From a virus, in IMG/VR virus record IMGVR_UViG_3300001679_000076, positions 1 to 22,733 of that record: a DNA stretch of 22,733 nucleotides; one strand, 5' to 3'. Shown here piece after piece: positions 6,494 to 13,932 of this stretch; positions within the stretch are counted from its first letter, which is position 1; every line of letters starts with the position of its first letter. The notes beneath the pieces are model-generated. The model was not told where the DNA came from. It ran no database searches and saw only the letters and a list, made by a program, of their open reading frames with translations. A program made the translations under genes and the position numbers.

Positions 6494-7621
6494 ATGGCAA
6501 CCAGAACACACACCGTCACCATGAGTGGGGATTTTGCTGGCAACTATGAAGGTGCCGCACTCAACCTGAAGATATATGGAACCACCTCCCTTGGCAGGGT
6601 TCGAGCCAAGAAGAGTGCCTCTGGATATTTCGCATTCAACATCGACACTGCTGCATCTCAGATAGATAAGTTCATCCCCGCTGAGTCCGTGATTGTCGAT
6701 TTCAATGCTGCAACCGTTTTGCAGAACATGGCTGGCTCCGCAGTATCAGATGGCGATACCATCAACTTCTGGAACAACGATGCTGCCGACAATGAAGCCA
6801 CTGCCCCATCTGGAGATGAGCCAGAATGGATGTCTTCAGGTGACAATATCACCAACTCTCCAACAGTTGACTTCCTGACCAATGGAGGGGATGAGCGTTT
6901 TGTCCTGGGCACTGCCCCATCATTTGCTTCTGGAGAAGAATTCTCAATCGCTATTGTGGTTGACAATGGAAACACCAACGCCAATAGACCCTTTTTAGGT
7001 AGCGATGTCGGTGCAGGAGCAAATGCATCAATATATGGAAATGGCTCAAACAGAAACATGAAGGTTCAAGATGAGTCTGGGAATTCTTTTGAGTCAACTT
7101 CTGGTGGTGGCGATAACTTCAAAAACAAAGATATTCATGTAATGGTAAGAAATTCTAGTGATCGTGTGTCTTGCTACCGTCGAGGCGAAGAAATCATTTC
7201 AGGTGAATCTCTAACTGGCACATTCTCCCCCTCGATCATTGGGAATGCGAGAGAGAGCAGTTCTTGGGGTGGTCAAAAAGCAAATATCACCAGGGTCATA
7301 GTTGCAGATGAGGAGTGGAGTGATGCTTCAAGAGAAAATGTTGAAGCGTGGTTAGCGTGGGAATACGATCTGCAAAACGGCAGTAATTCATACCTTCCTT
7401 CCTCCCATGTTGGATACCGATCAGATCCAAGGACTTCAAAGGCACCAGCATTCTCCTCAGACATTGATCTGTCTGCTCTTTCGGCGGATACCTGGAGTTC
7501 TTATTTCGCCCCAACCGGGGCACCGGGAACCCCGTGGGATGTAGATGGACCGATAGCCATCTATCCCACCAAAGACTACAAGGCTGGAACCATCACCATC
7601 GAACTTGAGTTTGAAGTCTGA
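6494..7621 (+). CDS. LamG/concanavalin-like domain protein, probable virion adhesin
   Basis: A 375-residue protein whose central part looks like a laminin-G/concanavalin A-like beta sandwich. The evidence is 'GEEFSIAIVVDNG' near 151, 'DIHVMVRNSSDRVSCYRRGE' near 213, and a closing 'ITRVIVADEEWSDASRENVE' then 'AWLAWEYDL' near 265-293. That ending matches the usual LamG close (an I..v.vy...ls..e...ie.yL..ky.l pattern). Such domains bind sugars or proteins on surfaces and occur in phage tail and head-fibre proteins. It starts with a strong AGGGAGG four bases before ATG. Its TGA overlaps the next ATG by one base, coupling it to the tail tube gene. The gene is poor in CTAG and richer in CTG and C-ending codons than its neighbours, which may mean separate acquisition. 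Confidence 0.68.
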   Translation: MATRTHTVTMSGDFAGNYEGAALNLKIYGTTSLGRVRAKKSASGYFAFNIDTAASQIDKFIPAESVIVDFNAATVLQNMAGSAVSDGDTINFWNNDAADNEATAPSGDEPEWMSSGDNITNSPTVDFLTNGGDERFVLGTAPSFASGEEFSIAIVVDNGNTNANRPFLGSDVGAGANASIYGNGSNRNMKVQDESGNSFESTSGGGDNFKNKDIHVMVRNSSDRVSCYRRGEEIISGESLTGTFSPSIIGNARESSSWGGQKANITRVIVADEEWSDASRENVEAWLAWEYDLQNGSNSYLPSSHVGYRSDPRTSKAPAFSSDIDLSALSADTWSSYFAPTGAPGTPWDVDGPIAIYPTKDYKAGTITIELEFEV

Positions 7622-10530
7622 TGGCTATCTCCCTTGTTGCTCCAGGAAACGGCGATACCCCATCGATTGCCCTGAGCAGTAATGGCTCCACAATAACTCT
7701 TGGTCAGCAGAATTGTGCCGTTGATGATCTCTTCATAGTTTTCGGTGGAAACAAAAGCAGCAACACTAGCACCTCAATCGCAGTTGTCGATCCCGGTGTT
7801 GGGACACCAAGCACCCCTACAGAGTGGGATCTTCCAAGTTTTCCCTATAACTATGGTGCTGCTGCTGGAGCAACTCAGAACAGAGTTGCTGTTGCGTGGT
7901 GGTTCAGAATCACGGCAGCAGACATCGACACTGCTGCTGGCGATCTTGTTGAGGTTGAGATAACGCCACCACCGAGTCGGTGTCAATACGGGATCAATGT
8001 TTGGCGAGGAGTAGGCACAACAGACTTTGATGGTGCCCCCGCTAGTAACACAATGGTCGGTCTACAGATTCAAGTGGATAACGCATCACTAGGAAGAACA
8101 TTCCTTTGGACTGATTCTGATACCATCATATCAAGCACTCCCTGGTCGGATACTTTCTTCGACAGTTCCATGACCGTGCTTGCGATGGCTATCAACGATA
8201 GATCCAACTGGAATGCTCCAAATCAACTGGCTTTCCCGTCCGGCTGGACTACCTGTATTTATGGAGTCGGAAGCACCCTTGCTTCTAACGAAATAAGCAG
8301 CAACGGGCAAAGTTCCGTGATGCTTTATTCGCAATATGCGAACTTTGCTGATGCTGATGCCACTAGCGATCCAGGCATGGCGACCCCTCTTGATCTCGCA
8401 GATACAAGCGGCAATACGACTACCACAAGGCAGTTGACCCTGTGGATGGCGTTCAAGGAGGACGGGGCTAACGCCTATACATTCACAAAAACAGACAGTT
8501 CAACTGCTTCAGATACCCTTACGCTAACCAAGGCTACTACAGAAACGAGAACCGATACTGCCACCACTAGCGATACTCTATCGGCTAGTAAGTCTGCTAC
8601 AGAAACCAATACGGATTCCTCTACAGCCTCAGACACACTGACAACTCAACGGGCAGCAACGGAATCCAATACAGACAGCAGCACAGCCTCAGACACGCTA
8701 ACTGCTACCAAAGCAATCAGTCTATCGGTTACTGACTCAGCAACGAGTTCCGATATCTTGAGTGCAACTAAATCAAAAGACATAACAAAGACAGACAGCA
8801 GCACTGCGGCAGATGCGCTAACAGCAGTAAAGGCTGGCTCAATATCCATAACGGATTCTGCAACTGCCTCAGATGTTTATACGGAGAGCGGAACCAGTGA
8901 ACTAACCGAAACAGATAGCGTTACTGCTGCTGATACTCTAGTAGTAACCAAAACAGCAATAGAGACAAATACAGATACCGCTACAGCCTCCGATGGTCTT
9001 GTTGCTACCAAAACCGCTGCATTCACGGAAACAGACTCTTCGACTGCCTCAGATACACTCACGGCAGCAAAAGGCGTAACTCTATCTATTACCGATTCTG
9101 CTACAGCCTCAGATGTGTATGACGCTTCAAAAACCGTTGTCTTGAAGGAAAGCAGCACTTCGACCACCTCAGACACCCTAACAATTCAGAAGGACTCAAC
9201 GCTATCCGTTACGGATGTCACAACTTCCTCAGATATCCTAGTTACCGCTAGGTCTGCAACGACAACCATTACGGACAGTTCCACTACTAGCGATACGCTC
9301 TCAGTAAACAAGGCTAGTGCTGTAACGCTAACAGACAGTTCGACTGCTAGTGACGAGTTAGATGCCAACACTGCTGGATCGTCCACCTTTACGGAGACAG
9401 ACTCCTCCACAACTAGCGACACGCTCTTAGCAACCAAGTCAGTTGCTCTAACCTTGACAGATAGTGTTACTGCCTCAGATACCTATATAGACTCCGAAGC
9501 GACTACGATCACAGAGACCGACTCTGCTACGGCAGCGGATACTCTGTCGGCAATCAAGTCAGTTGCTCTGACATTCACAGATTCAGCCACCACCTCAGAC
9601 ACCGTAGCAGCCTCAAGAGCATTGATATTCACGGTAGAAGACAGTTCTTCGACTACAGATACACTTCTAAAAACCAGAGCGGCTAATCTAGCATTCACCG
9701 ATTCTTCGACAACCAGCGATCAACTAGACAGAATGCTAGAAGCCCTGATTTCCCTTACAGATTCTAGCAGTACAGGTGATACTCTAACTGCAACAGGCCC
9801 GGTGGTAACAGAAATATCGGTTACGATCCCTGGAATTGGATCGGTTTCAGCAGAACTTTTAACGGAGGAAGAAGCCTTGGCAGTCATAGATATTTGGAAT
9901 ACCGCATTAACTACATTGGGGATTACAGCGGTCACTTCCACCACAGACAGTTCGCCCCAACAACTACTTCTAACAAATGTTTATCCGTTATTCAAAAGGC
10001 AGTTCCTAGCGGATCACCTTTGGAATGGAGCCAAGAAAACAAAGGCGCTAACCGCTCTAAAGGACAATGCCGGAGATGCGGTTACTCCTCCTAGTCGGTG
10101 GACGTATGCGTTTGACCTTCCCGATGACGTTCTACGTGTTTGGCGATTGAATGGCCTAGAGAACCAGCCAGATTACATTGGTGGGTTCTCTAGCAATATG
10201 TGGGAGATCGAAGTCATCGTTACTGACGAGGGGGAAGTAGAAGAAGCCCTAACAAGGTCTTTGTGTACCGACGAATCTACTGCCACGATTGAGTATGTCT
10301 TTGACGTTGGAGATGACAACATAGGACTGCTTGGACCTCTGACCCAACACGCTCTAGGCAGGGCTTTAGCAGTATATGTAGCCCAAAACTTTGGCAAAAA
10401 TACCACTGAGATCGCTCAACTAGAAGCACTTGCTAAAGAAGCATTGCTAGCGGCTAAGGGTGTAGACGGACAAGAGGGTTCTCCTCAGATATTCTCCCCG
10501 ACAAGCCTCCTGGGGGTTAGGTATATCTAA
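7621..10530 (+). CDS. Tail tubular protein A (gp11-like) fused to a repeat array and N-terminal beta domain
   Basis: A 969-residue three-part protein. Residues 1-290 are beta-rich, with 'RVAVAWWFRITAADIDTAAG' near 90 and 'YGINVWRGVG' near 124. This resembles a beta module common in phage and bacterial surface proteins, in which a GW loop is followed by a y.r.A strand and an y.GV strand. Residues 291-732 are 22 tandem Thr/Ser/Asp repeats of 20 residues. Residues 735-969 match the tail tubular protein A family: 'AVIDIWNTALTTLG', 'FLADHLWNGAKKTKAL', 'RWTYAFDLPDDVLRVWRLNG' and a helical end 'GRALAVYVAQNFGKN'. T7 gp11 is only 196 residues and forms a 12-subunit ring between portal and nozzle. The start overlaps the upstream stop by one base with no strong ribosome site, so translation is probably coupled. 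The fusion suggests the ring also carries projecting arms. Confidence 0.85.
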   Translation: MAISLVAPGNGDTPSIALSSNGSTITLGQQNCAVDDLFIVFGGNKSSNTSTSIAVVDPGVGTPSTPTEWDLPSFPYNYGAAAGATQNRVAVAWWFRITAADIDTAAGDLVEVEITPPPSRCQYGINVWRGVGTTDFDGAPASNTMVGLQIQVDNASLGRTFLWTDSDTIISSTPWSDTFFDSSMTVLAMAINDRSNWNAPNQLAFPSGWTTCIYGVGSTLASNEISSNGQSSVMLYSQYANFADADATSDPGMATPLDLADTSGNTTTTRQLTLWMAFKEDGANAYTFTKTDSSTASDTLTLTKATTETRTDTATTSDTLSASKSATETNTDSSTASDTLTTQRAATESNTDSSTASDTLTATKAISLSVTDSATSSDILSATKSKDITKTDSSTAADALTAVKAGSISITDSATASDVYTESGTSELTETDSVTAADTLVVTKTAIETNTDTATASDGLVATKTAAFTETDSSTASDTLTAAKGVTLSITDSATASDVYDASKTVVLKESSTSTTSDTLTIQKDSTLSVTDVTTSSDILVTARSATTTITDSSTTSDTLSVNKASAVTLTDSSTASDELDANTAGSSTFTETDSSTTSDTLLATKSVALTLTDSVTASDTYIDSEATTITETDSATAADTLSAIKSVALTFTDSATTSDTVAASRALIFTVEDSSSTTDTLLKTRAANLAFTDSSTTSDQLDRMLEALISLTDSSSTGDTLTATGPVVTEISVTIPGIGSVSAELLTEEEALAVIDIWNTALTTLGITAVTSTTDSSPQQLLLTNVYPLFKRQFLADHLWNGAKKTKALTALKDNAGDAVTPPSRWTYAFDLPDDVLRVWRLNGLENQPDYIGGFSSNMWEIEVIVTDEGEVEEALTRSLCTDESTATIEYVFDVGDDNIGLLGPLTQHALGRALAVYVAQNFGKNTTEIAQLEALAKEALLAAKGVDGQEGSPQIFSPTSLLGVRYI
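8491..9816 (+). repeat. 22 in-frame tandem repeats of 20 residues (60 bp) in the tail tube A protein
   Basis: Each unit follows TDSSTASDTLTATKAxxxTx. The TD at positions 1-2 and SD (or AD, TD, GD) at 7-8 are almost invariant, and a Lys or Arg is common near position 14. Unit 15 is 22 residues long because of a two-residue insertion; all others are 20. Unit 12 has lost the leading TD, and unit 20 has ED. The 60-bp units differ widely in codon choice, so DNA identity is lower than protein identity and the array is not freshly expanded. No Cys is present. A regular beta-rich stalk or fibre is likely. Confidence 0.93.
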
Positions 10531-13496
10531 TGGTCTACTTGGCACAGCAAGCATTTGGATTTGGTGAGGTTGATCCCAATATCAGGGCGCAATATGAAGC
10601 AGTACCATACCAAAAAGGTTGTCAGAAACTTGCTAATACATTGCTCTCTGCCACGGGATCTGCCGAAAAACGCTGGGGTTCTGTGAACGATGCTAGTTAT
10701 CAAGCAGTCGCAGAGAACTCCTACCAGTACGTTACGGGCTTTGGCGATAGAGTAATGATCTATGGTGGGACAACCACCTATTCGATCTGCTCTGCTAACC
10801 ACCCGGTTCAAACCTTCACAGGCATGATTCTAGATGTTGCGTATCGTGGACCCGATTTGATTTTGCTAACCGATAAGGGCTTGTTTAGACATGAGTTTAG
10901 TAAATCTGGAACTGATTATCTTAGCATTCGATATGCTGTTGAGGTCACAACAACTCTTCTGAGTTCCACTCCACCAGTTGCTATGCAATACGATGCTAGG
11001 TATACATTGTCAACCCTCGCTACCAAGGTGACTTCAGGGTCGGGATGGTTCATTGCAGAAGACGCTGGAGATGTCTACAAGTTTGGTCATCGAGGTCTTA
11101 CAACACTCGCTGCTGGTGGCACAGAAGTAGCCCCCTTCCCGGTTTCTGTTGGTAGATTTTTATCGTTAGATGCGAATGGATATGTGTCTCCTACGGAGTT
11201 CAATTGCACTTGGAACTACCATGGTGGCACATCCGAAGCCGCTGGCACGGAAGACATTGATACACTAGATTGGTCTGGACCTTACCGAAATTGGATGGGT
11301 GTTGGAAAGGTTCTTAGTTCCCTTGATGTTCCTGGTTCCCCTTTATCTGGTGTTATTTATGATGCAGTAATAGGAACGTGGGTTGCCCCTAGTGGTCTTA
11401 ATGTTCAACAACCTGTGCAGTTCTCCGGATCCATACATGGAAATAACTACACTGATAGAGCATTCTGCGAGCAGGTTGATTCAGATATTTTATCTGTTCT
11501 CGAAACTGGAAAAGTTGGGAAGATAGTCAAAACTTGGAATATGGGTGCTGGAAATCCTTCTGTTGAACAGGTAGAGAATTTTGTTATTTGTGCTAAACAG
11601 GTTTACGACGACACTACTGAGCATCCCATGATATGGCGATCTGGGGTAGAGAGCCAATTCAATCCCTCTGGATCTTTCGCCCCGATAGGATGGGTTGAGG
11701 CCGATGGTTTCACAACCCAGATATTCTTAGCCTCTAGCGACGGGGTTCTTGCGGATGGTCTACCTGCTCCTAAAAGCGGGTTCTTTCCCACCATACTAGC
11801 AAGGATAAGGAGCGAGAAAACAGCGAATACTACGGAATACGAAGCGGTACAATTGGTTGGGGCACCTTCAAGCACCGTGAGTATTACCAAGACAACCCCA
11901 ACATTCGATTCAGAGGGGGTTCTAACCTCAACATCGGAAGCATCTGCTAACTATCGACAAAATGTAGACATCGGGGAAGTCTACCCGCTCATAGATTCTC
12001 GTACCTTTAGAATCTCTGATTGGGAAGTCAATAATTGGGCTAGTAAAATCGCCATCTCTCGCCCTACCAATGCGGCATTCCAATGGACCGCAGGTACTAC
12101 TGGATACTCCGGGTCCAGTCCATATTGGACACTTACTGGAAGAGCCTATAACAACTTCGGGGACACTCCTTCCGGCGATTCTCAAGATGTAACTCCACTA
12201 ACCGCAAGTTCTATCGAGATTCACCAAGAACGCACATTCCTTGCTGGTTTTGATGCAGATACTCCATCTCTTCAGGTTCTTCCAGAAGCCCAGGATTTAG
12301 GGCTAACGATAATATCTAGCAAATCTAACGAACTGACGAATTTCTCTGCTGGTTCGTTACCAGCCGACAGTCTCTCTTTCATTATCTCGTCTAAGGCTGG
12401 CGGGAAAATCTCTTGGCTAAAGAGTCAGTTCAACCAGTTGTTCGTGGGGACGACTCAGGAAGAATATGTGATTGTTGATGCTCCGATTACGGGCACAGAC
12501 CTCAACATACAACTCCAATCCTCCTATGGGAGTGAGTATCTCAAAGAAGCAGTCATTTTCGGCAACGACATTGTGTTTATCCCGAAAGGGAAAAGAACGA
12601 TCAGGGCAATGTCGTTTGAGGAGCGTAGACAGAGATACGAAACCGACGATCTCTTCCAGTTTGCTAGGCATTTGATTAAAGGGGATACGATAGAGCGCAT
12701 AGAGGTGGTCAGCACAGAAATCCAGAGGCTTTTCGTCAGGACTGGGCTAGGTAAAGTTTACTGTTTTACTTCTATTCCAGGAAATCAAGTCTACGGGTGG
12801 TCTGAATGGTCTATGAGTAGCGACCACACGATCCTGGATGTTGTGGGGACAGTGGATGACTCCGGTAATCCCGCCCTGTGGGGCCGCACAAGCGCCACGT
12901 TCGCCTCTGATGCACCACTTGGCCTCTACTTCACGCCAGATTCAACTCGCTTAGACTACCATGTAGACGCTGGAGAGGACGCAACGACTCTAACCACTAC
13001 CACAGCCGTAATCTCTGCTCCCCTCGTAGGAGAAACATTATCTGTTATTGCCACTTTCAATAATGGATCAGAAGTAGTGACGGTGTATTTGGGAGATGTC
13101 ACGCCTAGCACTACAACGATGACCATACCCACTCTCCCCAATGTTCCAACGAAGGTCGTGGTGGGCTTGCCCTACGATTTTGAACTAGCGCCAAATATCC
13201 CAGAACTGCTGATTCCTGGCAAGGGTGGTTCTGGGGTCACGTTGGGCAGAAACAAGAACATTACTCGCATTAGAATCCTTTTGAACCAAGCGAGAGGGGC
13301 TGTCGTAGAAGGCTATAGTATACTACCCGCTCCAAAAACTGCGGAAGTTACCGTTGTTGTGGCTGAAAGCCCAGGATTCTATAGTGTGCCCGTGATTGGG
13401 GAATATGGGCCACAGCCCACGATCTCTATCAAGCAAAGTGTGCCTTACGGATTTGAAGTTAGCGGCTATAATGCCGAATACGAATTTGGAGATTAA
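10530..13496 (+). CDS. Tail tubular protein B / nozzle (gp12-like)
   Basis: A 988-residue protein of the tail nozzle family, forming the distal part of the short tail beneath tube A. The N-terminus has the family start: 'QQAFGFGEVDPNIRAQYE', then 'Y.KGCQKLANTL' and 'GSAEKRWGS'. The core contains 'NQLFVGTTQEEYVIVD' (near 635) and 'SSYGSEYLKEAVIFGNDIVF' (about 662-681). 'RTIRAMSFEERRQRYETDDL' follows, with 'ARHLI' shortly after. These are the hallmark strands and helices of nozzle proteins, and the 'WSEWSM' segment near 760 also fits. It is longer than T7 gp12 (794 residues), with beta-rich additions in the first 600 residues. Its start overlaps the tube A stop by one base (TAATG). Confidence 0.9.
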   Translation: MVYLAQQAFGFGEVDPNIRAQYEAVPYQKGCQKLANTLLSATGSAEKRWGSVNDASYQAVAENSYQYVTGFGDRVMIYGGTTTYSICSANHPVQTFTGMILDVAYRGPDLILLTDKGLFRHEFSKSGTDYLSIRYAVEVTTTLLSSTPPVAMQYDARYTLSTLATKVTSGSGWFIAEDAGDVYKFGHRGLTTLAAGGTEVAPFPVSVGRFLSLDANGYVSPTEFNCTWNYHGGTSEAAGTEDIDTLDWSGPYRNWMGVGKVLSSLDVPGSPLSGVIYDAVIGTWVAPSGLNVQQPVQFSGSIHGNNYTDRAFCEQVDSDILSVLETGKVGKIVKTWNMGAGNPSVEQVENFVICAKQVYDDTTEHPMIWRSGVESQFNPSGSFAPIGWVEADGFTTQIFLASSDGVLADGLPAPKSGFFPTILARIRSEKTANTTEYEAVQLVGAPSSTVSITKTTPTFDSEGVLTSTSEASANYRQNVDIGEVYPLIDSRTFRISDWEVNNWASKIAISRPTNAAFQWTAGTTGYSGSSPYWTLTGRAYNNFGDTPSGDSQDVTPLTASSIEIHQERTFLAGFDADTPSLQVLPEAQDLGLTIISSKSNELTNFSAGSLPADSLSFIISSKAGGKISWLKSQFNQLFVGTTQEEYVIVDAPITGTDLNIQLQSSYGSEYLKEAVIFGNDIVFIPKGKRTIRAMSFEERRQRYETDDLFQFARHLIKGDTIERIEVVSTEIQRLFVRTGLGKVYCFTSIPGNQVYGWSEWSMSSDHTILDVVGTVDDSGNPALWGRTSATFASDAPLGLYFTPDSTRLDYHVDAGEDATTLTTTTAVISAPLVGETLSVIATFNNGSEVVTVYLGDVTPSTTTMTIPTLPNVPTKVVVGLPYDFELAPNIPELLIPGKGGSGVTLGRNKNITRIRILLNQARGAVVEGYSILPAPKTAEVTVVVAESPGFYSVPVIGEYGPQPTISIKQSVPYGFEVSGYNAEYEFGD

Positions 13497-13498
13497 GA

Positions 13499-13924
13499 AT
13501 GCCTTGGCAAGTTGTAGCGGGATACGCAGCAAAAGCACTAGGTTCATACTTTGGTGGCAAGGCCAAGCAAGAAGCGGCCCAGAAAAAAGCAGCCCTTCAG
13601 AGGGAGGAAATCCAACTTGGCAGAGATTGGGCGCTAACTGATCTTTCGCTAGAATCTAGGTCGCAAGGCTCCAGACGAGAAAGCGAAATTGGGTCCACAG
13701 GTGCCCGTGGAAGCAGTGGATCATTCCAGGAGATTAGGGGCGATGAGGCTAGGAAATCTATGCAAAGACGAACTCGAATCCTGGCTGGCAGCGAACTAGA
13801 ACTAAAAAAAGTGGCTCAGGGATTGAGGTCGGAAGTAAAAGCAGCCCAGATTGAATCTACATACGGGCAGGTCAGTGCTATTGCTGGCTACTACGGAGAC
13901 ACCTATGAGCCTCCCACCAGTTAG
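13499..13924 (+). CDS. Internal virion protein (T7 gp14-like)
   Basis: A 141-residue Ala/Gln/Arg-rich helical protein. T7 gp14 and relatives sit in the head core and are ejected first, forming a channel in the outer membrane. The N-terminus 'VVAGYAAKALGSYFGGKAKQ' is an amphipathic Ala/Gly helix. The 'GARGSSGSFQEIRGDEARKS' segment (about 68-87) matches the S-G-V/S...GS turn of gp14-like proteins, which is followed by a long helix. It is shorter than T7 gp14 (196 residues). GGAG precedes the ATG by seven bases, and the nozzle stop is two bases upstream. Position between nozzle and the two large internal proteins supports the call. Confidence 0.78.
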   Translation: MPWQVVAGYAAKALGSYFGGKAKQEAAQKKAALQREEIQLGRDWALTDLSLESRSQGSRRESEIGSTGARGSSGSFQEIRGDEARKSMQRRTRILAGSELELKKVAQGLRSEVKAAQIESTYGQVSAIAGYYGDTYEPPTS

Positions 13925-13932
13925 AGGAGTAA

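Noticed and set aside
8646-9698. Series of open frames on the minus strand across the repeat array (Val/Ser-rich products)
   Set aside because: They mirror the Thr/Ser/Asp repeats on the + strand, which rarely create stops in the antisense frame. They have no ribosome sites and no independent family pattern.
8491-9816. 60-bp periodic repeats as a possible CRISPR array
   Set aside because: Units are adjacent without unique spacers, are diverged at DNA level, and stay in frame as protein repeats.
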